From Corallium rubrum (Eukaryota; Cnidaria; Anthozoa; Scleralcyonacea; Coralliidae): a DNA stretch of 64,000 nucleotides. The first letter of the stretch is position 1. The number at the start of each line of letters is the position of its first letter. This document shows, in pieces, positions 56,987 through 64,000 of the stretch. The position numbers and the translations under genes were made by a program. A model generated the notes under the pieces. That model was not told where the DNA came from. It searched no databases and worked only from the letters and a program-made list of their open reading frames with translations. The DNA is taken from positions 13,118,643-13,182,642 of the forward strand of contig OZ035998.1 of assembly GCA_964035015.1 (NCBI GenBank), written 5' to 3'.

Positions 56987-57661
56987 ATGAAATTAACATT
57001 GTTCATTGAAGCCGGTGAAAAGACTGTCTATTTTGAACAGCCCATCGTGGTGAGAGGAGATCCTCCACAAATAATGTTAAAAAAAGCGACGGTATTCTGG
57101 AACTACAACAACATAATGAAGAAGTTTGAAAACAACTTAGTGTGGTAAGAAGGCGTACGCTCACGAAGGTTATCTAGACTTTGACGCGATAGAGACGTTT
57201 GCCAAATCTCTAGCGGCGTCAGCCGGTGGGACGGTTGACTTCGAAAAGAACGCCACGATGGAACTTCTAGAATAATGACGTCGGGGAAGTTAGAATTCGG
57301 AAAGATGGATCTTCTTTTGGGGTTCAATGAGGGCGACGTGATAACTGGTAGCGAGTGGACGAACAGTCCAAATCAGGTGGACATCAACAGACGACTGAGG
57401 TATGCTGAAATTTTATGTGATGCTGTCGAAAGCGAGAAAAGTCTGTACAATGGAAAAAGGAGTAACCTAATTAGCACTCTCCCAATTACCTCTGAACAGA
57501 GTCTGAAAGGGAGTGTACAGCACTACACAGACATTGAGTCAAAAGTTGAGATCCGGAAGGGTGTTTATAATAAGATGACCTTCAGGGTCCGTGGGAACAA
57601 CGACCGATCAACCGGTTCTGAGGACATTGGAGCTGTTCTGCTTGAGCTGTACATAGGTTAG
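56987..57661 (+). pseudogene. Unrecognised structural-type provirus protein
   Basis: The start MKLTLFIEAGEKTVYFEQP lies 17 bases after the integrase stop. The first frame ends at TGG-TAA near 57122. A second stretch (YLDFDAIETFAKSLAA) and a third (57275-57661: MDLLLGFNEGDV, SNLISTLPITSEQSLKGSV, HYTDIESKVEIRKG, VLLELYIG) appear in other frames. All look like pieces of one protein of about 220 residues with two frame changes. The beta-rich C-terminus suggests a capsid-associated role (inference). Confidence 0.5.
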
Positions 57662-57667
57662 TATATA

Positions 57668-58422
57668 ATGGCTGAAGGGGGGGGGGAGACTATGAAATGG
57701 ATGATCTTAACAAAGAAGAAGAGAAGGTAGAATCTGAGATCAGGTCACGCGTCTGGTTTAGGTATTACCCGCGTAACAGATGGAAAAGCTATCCCTAAGA
57801 CCGGTCGTGATGCTGAGGCAATGAAGAAGTCTATACAGAAGGTAAAAAGAAAATCTTTAAAGATGTGCTTGGATTCACTGTGAATAAGGGGGATGGTGAT
57901 GCACCTAAGGAGCTGTTGAAACAGACTGAATTTATTTTTGATGAAAAAAAACGCCTTACTGGAGCGAAGTTTAAAAATAAAAAAGGTATGGTACGTAAGA
58001 CGGGTGGCGGGATTAGGCCTAGTGAAGCTCAAAAAAATGACAAAGCCGTCGAGAATTTTGAGGAGCAGATAAGGAAAGCTAAAGCTGAGCATTCAAAAAC
58101 ACTTGCGGGAGCCGTCGAGAGGGCTAACAATGACCCCACAACTTCCTCAGAAGTCGTGCACGACGTAATCTCACATGTCATCCCAGAGAGTGAAATATTA
58201 GCTAATGAAATAGAGGAAAACCTACGGGAACTGGCGGAAAAGTACTCCCTGGATAAGCAGGTAGTAAGAGAATTCATAGGAATGCTTGACCCACATGGTA
58301 CAAGTGTAGAAAAGATCGAGGCCCTTAGAAAAGAAGCAGACCACTATAGACAGAAAGCAGCTGAAGAAGAATATCCTCTTAAAAAGAACTATATGAAAGT
58401 TTTATCAGGGTGGCGGAAATGA
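57668..58422 (+). pseudogene. Unrecognised provirus protein with charged helical C-terminus
   Basis: The ATG at 57668 is preceded by TTAGTATATA and followed after a few codons by a G11 run. Coding potential then moves through all three frames (DDLNKEEEKVESEI; GITRVTDGKAIPKTGRDAEA; then 57865-58422). The long last part is Lys/Glu-rich and helical (EEQIRKAKAEHSKTLAG, EKYSLDKQVVREFIGML). Its TGA overlaps the next ATG (ATGA). Confidence 0.45.
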
Positions 58423-58688
58423 AGGCGGACACAATAAGAATCAGAATCGGCGATACCCCCCAACATATTGATGTCATTTCCATCTTAAACAACGAGGTGG
58501 AAAACAATGACCTGAACTGACTAGAAAGGTTTAAAAAGTGGGCTAGGGAAAATATGGTTGGCTTGCCTGCTGTAGCCATCACCATAGCTGGACTAATAAC
58601 CACAATAGTTGTAAATAGGATGGTTAGCCAAAAATCTATGGGTTTTAGTCAGAGCTATGGTGTGGTTATTGTACGACTATCAGACTAA
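58419..58688 (+). pseudogene. Small membrane protein
   Basis: Overlaps the preceding gene by ATGA. About 89 codons in one frame with an in-frame TGA at about 58518. The N-part is soluble (RIRIGDTPQHIDVISILN); after the stop comes an amphipathic stretch and a transmembrane helix (VGLPAVAITIAGLITTIVV). Confidence 0.45.
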
Positions 58689-58729
58689 AAACAGAAAAAG
58701 TAGCAAAAATAAAATCTACCATTTAGTAT

Positions 58730-59990
58730 ATGATCAACAGAAGCCAAACAGAGCTGTCCCCTGAATTCAGACGAGCGAAAATGGGGGGGGGGGGGGGGGG
58801 GATAAAGGGTGATAGAACGAGACACGTCATCACAAACAATCCCAACAAAGTCAACCCTGGTGAGGACCTCTACATCGACATACCAAAGCTAAAACCTAAC
58901 AATTGTCTGGTCCCGGGTAGCTTTCATTTATTGTTCGACTTCAAAAACGTCAACACCAAGTCGTGGTTCCTAAACAATCTCTCCAGGCTCCTGATTGAGA
59001 AGCTAGTGATTAAGCTAGCCGGCGAGACTGTTTACGACAACACGGGTGAAAGTGTCTTCCAATTATACAGAGACCTCTGGCTACCGAAGAGTGTAAGGGA
59101 TCAGATGGTTGGATATGGAATCGCCTCCGAGAATTTGAGAAAGTTGATGTCCAAGGACGATAGCGGGTCTTCCTCTGGGGACGCTGAGAAGGTGGCTGAC
59201 GCCTTAATGTTCTCAATCCACGGAACAAAACTCAAAATAAAACTGGATAAAATCCTCGAGGACCACGGACTCTACGCTCCCTTTGAAATGTACAACAACT
59301 TTCGCTACATCATTAGTCTGCCAAAGGCGAGTGACATCATGGTTGCTCAGTCGAGTGAAACTGTTGACGAGTACACACTAGAAAACCTCGAACTGGGGTA
59401 TGAGACGGTTGATAACCCCAACATCGCCAGTGAAATAACCTCACTTTATACAGCTGGCCGATCGCTGTCCTACGAACACGTGACACTAATGAAGTCAACT
59501 GAATTGGTAGCTGGATCAACCCTGATCAACGAACACATTAACCTCCCGCGAAAGTCCATGAAAGGAATCGTGATGATGTTCACAAATAAAACAAGCCCAC
59601 GGACTGGTAGTGAGGAATACGTCTATCCAAACATTGAAAGTGTTAAGCTAACAATCGAGGGTGTACCCAATGCCATCGTCAGCCAAGGGATCCCAAAGAA
59701 TCGGTTCTATGACGAGGCTAAAAAGACTATTCGGCAGAGGGTCTGAGTCTAACCAGTTTATGACAATCCGGAAGTTCTACAAAAACAGTTTTGCTCTGAC
59801 GATTGATTTGAGAAGTATCGAGGACCATAATAATGTCGGGACTGGGAAAAGAATCGTCAACACGCAGTCCGGGGTCTTGATCGAGATCACCAAAAAGGCG
59901 ACCGTGGCTAATGTAGTCTGCCGAATCTTTGTGTTGAGCGACGGTTTGGTGAACATGTCAAATAGAAATCTAGAATCAATTCAATACTAA
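58730..59990 (+). pseudogene. Major-capsid-like protein
   Basis: The start MINRSQTELS follows TTTAGTAT. A G20 run encodes a Gly stretch at about residues 19-24. Core features are NPGEDLYIDIPKL, VPGSFHLLFDFKNV, SWFLNNLSRLLIEKL, DNTGESVFQLYRDLWL and YNNFRYIISLP. The first frame closes at 59746; the C-terminal part (MTIRKFYKNSFALTIDLR ... NLESIQY) continues in another frame to 59990. The change is best placed at the A run near 59718. The order (directly before the packaging ATPase) and beta-rich look support the Polinton major capsid protein. The length (about 420) is short for the family. Confidence 0.65.
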
Positions 59991-60432
59991 ATGAGGAGGC
60001 CTGAGCTTGATCACCCGTTCAATATGCTGGTTACCGGTATGACAGCTTGTGGGAAGACTTTTTACCTCCTAAATATGCTGGAGGAAGAATACTTTAGATT
60101 CTTCGACTACATCGTCCTGATCTGCCCAACGTTCAGCTAGAATGAGACCTACACTACTTGGAAGTACACCCCCGACCCGGACTTCGTCACACTGGAGGTT
60201 AGTCAGGACGACGTTGAGAACACATCGTTAGGATATTCAAAGGCCCCAAAACACTAATAGTCCTCGACGACTGTGCGAGCGGACAAACTGTGAAAAACAG
60301 AACGAGTGAGTTGGTTAAATTAGCCTTCAGCGCCCGGCACTACAATCTGTCAAATATTGTAATCACACAACAGCTAACAGCTATCACAAAACCTTATAGA
60401 GAAAACATCAGCAAACTGGTAACGTTCTACAA
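59991..60432 (+). pseudogene. Packaging ATPase (FtsK/HerA type), copy 1, truncated
   Basis: Directly follows the capsid gene (TAA then ATG). Walker A is GMTACGKT at about residues 16-23, and Walker B is LIVLDDCA. A TAG interrupts the frame after LICPTFS, and a frameshift precedes Walker B. The copy ends at GTTCTACAA, where the tandem duplication begins, so its C-terminus is missing. In the family this ATPase pumps DNA into capsids. Confidence 0.85.
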
Positions 60433-60636
60433 GGTTTTACTCTGACGATTGATTTGAGAAGTATCGAGGACCATAATAATGTCGGGACTGGGAAAAGAAT
60501 CGTCAACACGCAGTCCGGGGTCTTGATCGAGATCACCAAAAAGGCGACCGTGGCTAATGTAGTCTGCCGAATCTTTGTGTTGAGCGACGGTTTGGTGAAC
60601 ATGTCAAATAGAAATCTAGAATCAATTCAATACTAA
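60433..60636 (+). pseudogene. Duplicated C-terminus of the capsid-like gene
   Basis: Second copy of the last 68 codons of the capsid-like gene (LTIDLRSIEDHNNVG ... NLESIQY), joined out of context to truncated ATPase copy 1. It has no start of its own and is produced by the 646-bp tandem duplication. Confidence 0.85.
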
Positions 60637-61154
60637 ATGAGGAGGCCTGAGCTTGATCACCCGTTCAATATGCTGGTTACCGGTATGACAGCTTGTGGGA
60701 AGACTTTTTACCTCCTAAATATGCTGGAGGAAGAATACTTTAGATTCTTCGACTACATCGTCCTGATCTGCCCAACGTTCAGCTAGAATGAGACCTACAC
60801 TATTTGGAAGTACACCACCGACCCGGACTTCGTCACACTGGAGGTTAGTCAGGACGACGTTGAGAACACATCGTTAGGATATTCAAAGGCCCCAAAACAC
60901 TAATAGTCCTCGACGACTGTGCGAGCGGACAAACTGTGAAAAACAGAACGAGTGAGTTGGTTAAATTAGCCTTCAGCGCCCGGCACTACAATCTGTCAAA
61001 TATTGTAATCACACAACAGCTAACAGCTATCACAAAACCTTATAGAGAAAACATCAGCAAACTGGTAACGTTCTACAACCCCAACAAGGCCGACATGAAG
61101 GTTATTACTGACGACTACCTAGGCGGTATGGGACGAGGTAAGAGGAATAACTGA
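60637..61154 (+). pseudogene. Packaging ATPase, copy 2, with C-terminus
   Basis: Same sequence as copy 1 with very few base changes (for example ACTTGG to ATTTGG), including the same TAG and frameshift. It extends past the duplication end to the natural C-terminus (NPNKADMKVITDDYLGG, MGRGKRNN). It has Walker A GMTACGKT, Walker B LIVLDDCA and a sensor-like ITQQ. Confidence 0.85.
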
Positions 61155-61224
61155 AAAGTTAAAAAAAGAACAAATACGCCAGGCTTCAGATAATGTTAAG
61201 ACACCCGTACGCGTATAAAGTGCA

Positions 61225-61512
61225 CTAGAAAACTTAGCGTGTTGTAAGCGTGTTTTAAAAACATCGATGTGTGTTCCAAAGACACGTAGGCGTGTTCTAA
61301 ATACACGTAAGCGTGTTGTTGGCGTGTTGCGATATGTTAGACGTGTTGTGCCGTGTTGTAACAACACGTCGCCAGAACACACTAACGTGTTGTTATAAGC
61401 GAATATCCGTTACAACACGCCTTCAACACGCCTTGCTACACACAAAACGTGTTGCAAACCAGTCCAAAACACGCTGACGTGTAAAAAGTCAGACATTTTG
61501 TAACACACTATG
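61225..61512. repeat. Dense CGTGTT/AACACG motif cluster
   Basis: About 20 occurrences of CGTGTT, AACACG or one-base variants in both orientations within 290 bp, often as GCGTGTTG or CAACACGC with irregular spacing. It lies just outside the last provirus gene. It is not a simple microsatellite. Function unknown. Confidence 0.7.
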
Positions 61513-61920
61513 CGTGTGAAAAGGGAGACATTTTTAACACTATCGGGGAAAGGGGTAGGGACAGTAAATAGCTCGACCAATCAAATGCGAGAACAGATTG
61601 CCGCCAAAAGGAAGTTTTCGAAAGAGATTTTCAACACTCGAAGAAGAAGGCCGAGGAAACGACGAGAGCTACTAGTATTCCTTTCAATTTTAATGTCAGG
61701 AAAGCTACGCGGAGGAAGAAACAACAGCGCGCTGGAACAGTGCAAGCAGTTTTACGTATACGAGAGATTTTTTGATGTTTATCTGTCAAGATAAAACTGG
61801 TTTCTGTAGAGAAATGCCCCGAAGTAGAGTCCTGACAAGCCGCCATGTTTTGAAAGTGAAGACGAAAAAGCAAGACATCGCAAGTAACACCAGACGTCGT
61901 CGACTCTAGCCTAAAACTAT
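61513..61920 (+). promoter_or_regulatory. Possible CpG-rich host promoter region
   Basis: This stretch has visibly more CpG than its neighbours, a CCAAT phrase (61577-61583) and, on the minus strand, AACATGGCGGC (61840-61850), which matches the YY1 consensus of TATA-less promoters. A 95-codon open frame (61510-61794) is Arg/Lys-rich without recognisable domains and could be chance. No splice-supported exon was defined. Confidence 0.3.
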
Positions 61921-62720
61921 AATTTAAGGTACTGTACTTGACTAGAGTTAATCCTAAGTAATTTCCTTGCTTCTGTACTTTTATTTAGTGGAAAAATTTC
62001 TAAAATTTGAATCATTTTATAGCCATTTTACTCTCAACTTATATTAACTCGTATTTACTGCTTTTGTGTGGTTGGAACCTGACAGCAAACTTTTTTGTCG
62101 TTCGTTTTGATAGTTTGATAGTTAGATGGCTCATGCTGCTAAACCAATAAACTACTATGTATTATTTTTCGGAAACAAACATTTTACTATTTAAGCTTAA
62201 ATATTGTAATGACTGGATTTCATCTTCAAAACATAAAGCTTACCAAGTATTAAATATAGCCAATCAATATTTGTAACCAAACAATTGTAATTTTTTTATA
62301 GTATCCTAGTTTATTAATATTTCAAAGTTTAATTTTATAATTAATTGTTCTTCAGTTCAAATCAGAAGTGGATCATGTTTATTTGATGACTGAAGTGGTC
62401 TGAGTACATCTCCCTCACATTGTGGTTTTTATTCATGCACAATTACTGAATTACAAGTGAGTACATATTAATTTTGTGTTGCATGAAAATTGTTTGTAAA
62501 TAATTATTCTTTGCAATTCTTATTTAATTTAATTATTGCATATATGCTAAGAACTTGTGTACATTTTTGGCTCAAAACAATGTTTAGCACTATTCACTAA
62601 TGCCAGTCAAATGGTGTATATTTCTACAGACTCTGGTTTAAGGTGTAAAAAATTTAACTTTTGTGGATGATATCATCTTAATTTTCATTGATAATTAGAT
62701 GAAAACGAAACTACACGGGG
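61921..62720. other. AT-rich sequence, no feature seen
   Basis: No open frame, element end or repeat recognised. Confidence 0.4.
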
Positions 62721-62726
62721 GCACCA

Positions 62727-63101
62727 CATTGAGTGGGTGTCTCCCCCAAACTATCTTTTTTTGAAAATTAGGGTGGGTTATGTGCGCAATACTAAAAAAA
62801 TGCAAATATAAAAATATGGGGTCACCATCATGACTTAAATTAAATAATTATAACTATAAAAATATGGGGTCACTACTTAATGTGGGATATCTCCCCCAAA
62901 ATGATATTTTTGGAAAGACTACACATTTAAGTATATATATATATAGTGACCCCATATTTTTATAGTTATACATGTAATTATTTAAGTCCTGCAGGTGACC
63001 CCATATTTTTATATTTTATATTTACACTTTTTTAGTATTGGGGAGATACCCTGCACCCTAATTTTGCAAAAAATATAGTTTTGTGGATACCACTCAATGG
63101 G
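62727..63101. mobile_element. Foldback element with ATATGGGGTCAC arms
   Basis: CACATTGAGTGGGTGTCTCC...AAAATATGGGGTCAC is mirrored by GTGACCCCATATTTT...GGATACCACTCAATGG. Arms are about 160 bp with internal short repeats and a TA-rich centre. Confidence 0.65.
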
Positions 63102-63281
63102 TCATTCCAGAAAAGATCCATACCTCCCCCACAGAGGAAATTTGTGCCATCCAGGGAGGGGAGGGCGAGGGGGGTAAATCTACTGATAATAGTGAAATGT
63201 ACCAGGACATCTGAAGGGGGGAGGGGGTCAACTTCACATTTCCTCCGTGGGGGAGGTGTGGATGTTTTCTGGAATGACCCA
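63098..63281. mobile_element. MITE, 184 bp
   Basis: TGGGTCATTCCAGAAAA...CCTCCCCCAC and the inverse GTGGGGGAGG...TTTTCTGGAATGACCCA. It is inserted at or overlapping the end of the neighbouring foldback element. Confidence 0.8.
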
Positions 63282-63342
63282 ATGTCAGGTGACCCATATA
63301 GTTTCCTTTTCATCTTATTTTTTTATTTTATTTTATTTCTAT

Positions 63343-63423
63343 ATTAACTGGTGAAAATGAACATCATAAGTGATGGTGGCCAGACAGTCTGTACTAATGT
63401 GATCATCATTTTCACCAGTTAAT
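63343..63423. mobile_element. Very short MITE, 81 bp
   Basis: ATTAACTGGTGAAAATGA and its perfect inverse TCATTTTCACCAGTTAAT at the two ends, with weaker pairing inside. Confidence 0.7.
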
Positions 63424-63539
63424 CAGCACAAATATGCAGACTGCGTGTAAATAGACAATATATCAATATAGAGAGAGTTTAAGTAGGCTGCCTGGTTTCA
63501 AACCATGCGTATATGTACCATATGCATAGAGTTTTGTTT

Positions 63540-63905
63540 TTGTCCAGGGGGGCTGAACAGGGCCTTTCAAAGAATTTTCCCATGGGGAGTCTGGGAGCAT
63601 GCCTCCCCTTGGGAATTTTTGAAATTTAGAGTCCTGGAAAAGTCCTGCATTCTGAGGGGTGATTTTTAAGAAGACTGAAGGTCATGAAATATCATAAAAA
63701 CTAGTTAAAATACAACACATGTCAACTATTTTTCGATGTTGTGTTTACTGGGTTGTCTTATGTGTACATGGGTGCTTTTGGCTGGCAGGAATGAGGCTGT
63801 AACAGTTACTTTACTCTAACCAGTATAAAGTACCTATAATTTGTGAATGGTGGAGGGGCTAAGTTCCCCCATTAAGATTTCTCGGGGGGGGGGGGGGATA
63901 AAGCC
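63540..63905. repeat. Degenerate element of the recurrent AAATGCAGGA family (inverted)
   Basis: GAGCATGCCTCCCC..., TTTGAAATTTAGAGTC and AAAAGTCCTGCATTC resemble the blocks at 2990-3090 and 25140-25260. It ends in a poly-G run near 63885. Confidence 0.45.
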
Positions 63906-64000
63906 CCTCAGTCCTCCCCATACTCTATGCCTATGATATGTACTCTCCGTGCATATATTATATTCTACTTTTACATTGGACAAATCTTAAGGTGGCTCCA

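Larger units (their letters stand above)
59787..61078. repeat. 646-bp tandem duplication inside the provirus
   Basis: Copy 1 runs from about 59787 to 60432 and copy 2 from 60433 to 61078, with a constant offset of 646. GTTCTACAA occurs at the start of the duplicated segment (59774-59782), at the internal junction (60424-60432) and at the end (61070-61078): a 9-bp microhomology. The copies differ at only a few positions. Confidence 0.95.
47067..61154. mobile_element. Polinton/Maverick-like provirus, decayed and truncated
   Basis: About 14.1 kb, visibly richer in GC than the surrounding introns. It has a minus-strand block (PolB to penton-like genes) and a plus-strand block (integrase to packaging ATPase). 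Protein-primed PolB, a chromodomain retroviral-type integrase, a capsid-like protein and an FtsK/HerA-type ATPase together define Polintons. No maturation protease was recognised. The left end is missing, with PolB cut inside its palm domain, and no matching terminal inverted repeats were found. Nearly every gene carries a stop or frameshift, so the copy is inactive. Confidence 0.88.

Noticed and set aside
47067-61154. Maturation protease (adenain-like) expected in Polintons
   Set aside because: No frame with a convincing His-Asp/Glu-Cys protease signature was found in either block; it is reported as absent rather than assigned to an unknown protein.
61155-61225. Right terminal inverted repeat of the provirus
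   Set aside because: With the left end deleted there is nothing to pair it with, so the boundary cannot be set from this window.
61510-61794. 95-codon open frame as a real gene
   Set aside because: No domain, splice support or repeat of the provirus start motif; Arg/Lys-rich composition fits chance in a CpG-rich stretch.

Overview
The window is a piece of metazoan genome, most likely cnidarian (inference). It is AT-rich, has short exons with strict splice signals, and carries a Polinton/Maverick-like provirus, a Penelope-like element with hammerhead ribozymes, a Ty3/gypsy element, LINE ends and many foldback MITEs. No bacterial-type operon, rRNA or tRNA gene was seen.

Region 1 (about 0.6-42.6 kb, minus strand): one large multi-exon gene with 27 exons visible and both ends outside the window. 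It encodes, N to C, ten fibronectin type III (FN3) domains, four immunoglobulin (Ig) domains, an eleventh FN3 and a SEA-like domain. Each of the ten FN3 domains is split over a 216-base (once 210) and a 93-base exon. All boundaries are phase 1 until the SEA exons. The visible coding sequence is 4672 bases and has no stop or frameshift. Between 14.9 and 25.7 kb the FN3 modules lie in near-identical genomic units of 2.0-2.3 kb, so this stretch grew by tandem duplication. The product is probably a cell-surface adhesion or recognition protein.

Region 2 (elements inside its introns): a foldback element with TIRs of about 590 bp (5.86-7.80 kb), a Penelope LTR-like inverted pair (7.8-8.27 kb), many MITEs, a Penelope-like element between (TA)n tracts (27.5-29.3 kb), a hAT-type and a Harbinger-type MITE (30.7-32.3 kb), and a gypsy element with apparently identical LTRs inside a TAGG microsatellite (34.8-39.4 kb).

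Region 3 (47.07-61.15 kb): a decayed Polinton/Maverick-like element. A minus-strand block holds a truncated protein-primed PolB, a zinc-ribbon protein, a C2H2 plus PD-(D/E)XK-like nuclease, several membrane proteins and two copies of a penton-like gene. A plus-strand block holds a chromodomain integrase, structural-type proteins, a major-capsid-like gene and a packaging ATPase. Most genes carry stops or frameshifts. The capsid/ATPase end is duplicated in tandem (646 bp, 9-bp microhomology). Several starts share a TAGTATA-like motif. The PolB end abuts a piece of the FN3 gene's duplicated intron, so the provirus probably sits in an upstream intron of that gene.

Region 4 (61.2-64 kb): a dense CGTGTT/AACACG cluster, a CpG-rich stretch with a YY1-like site, and foldback MITEs.
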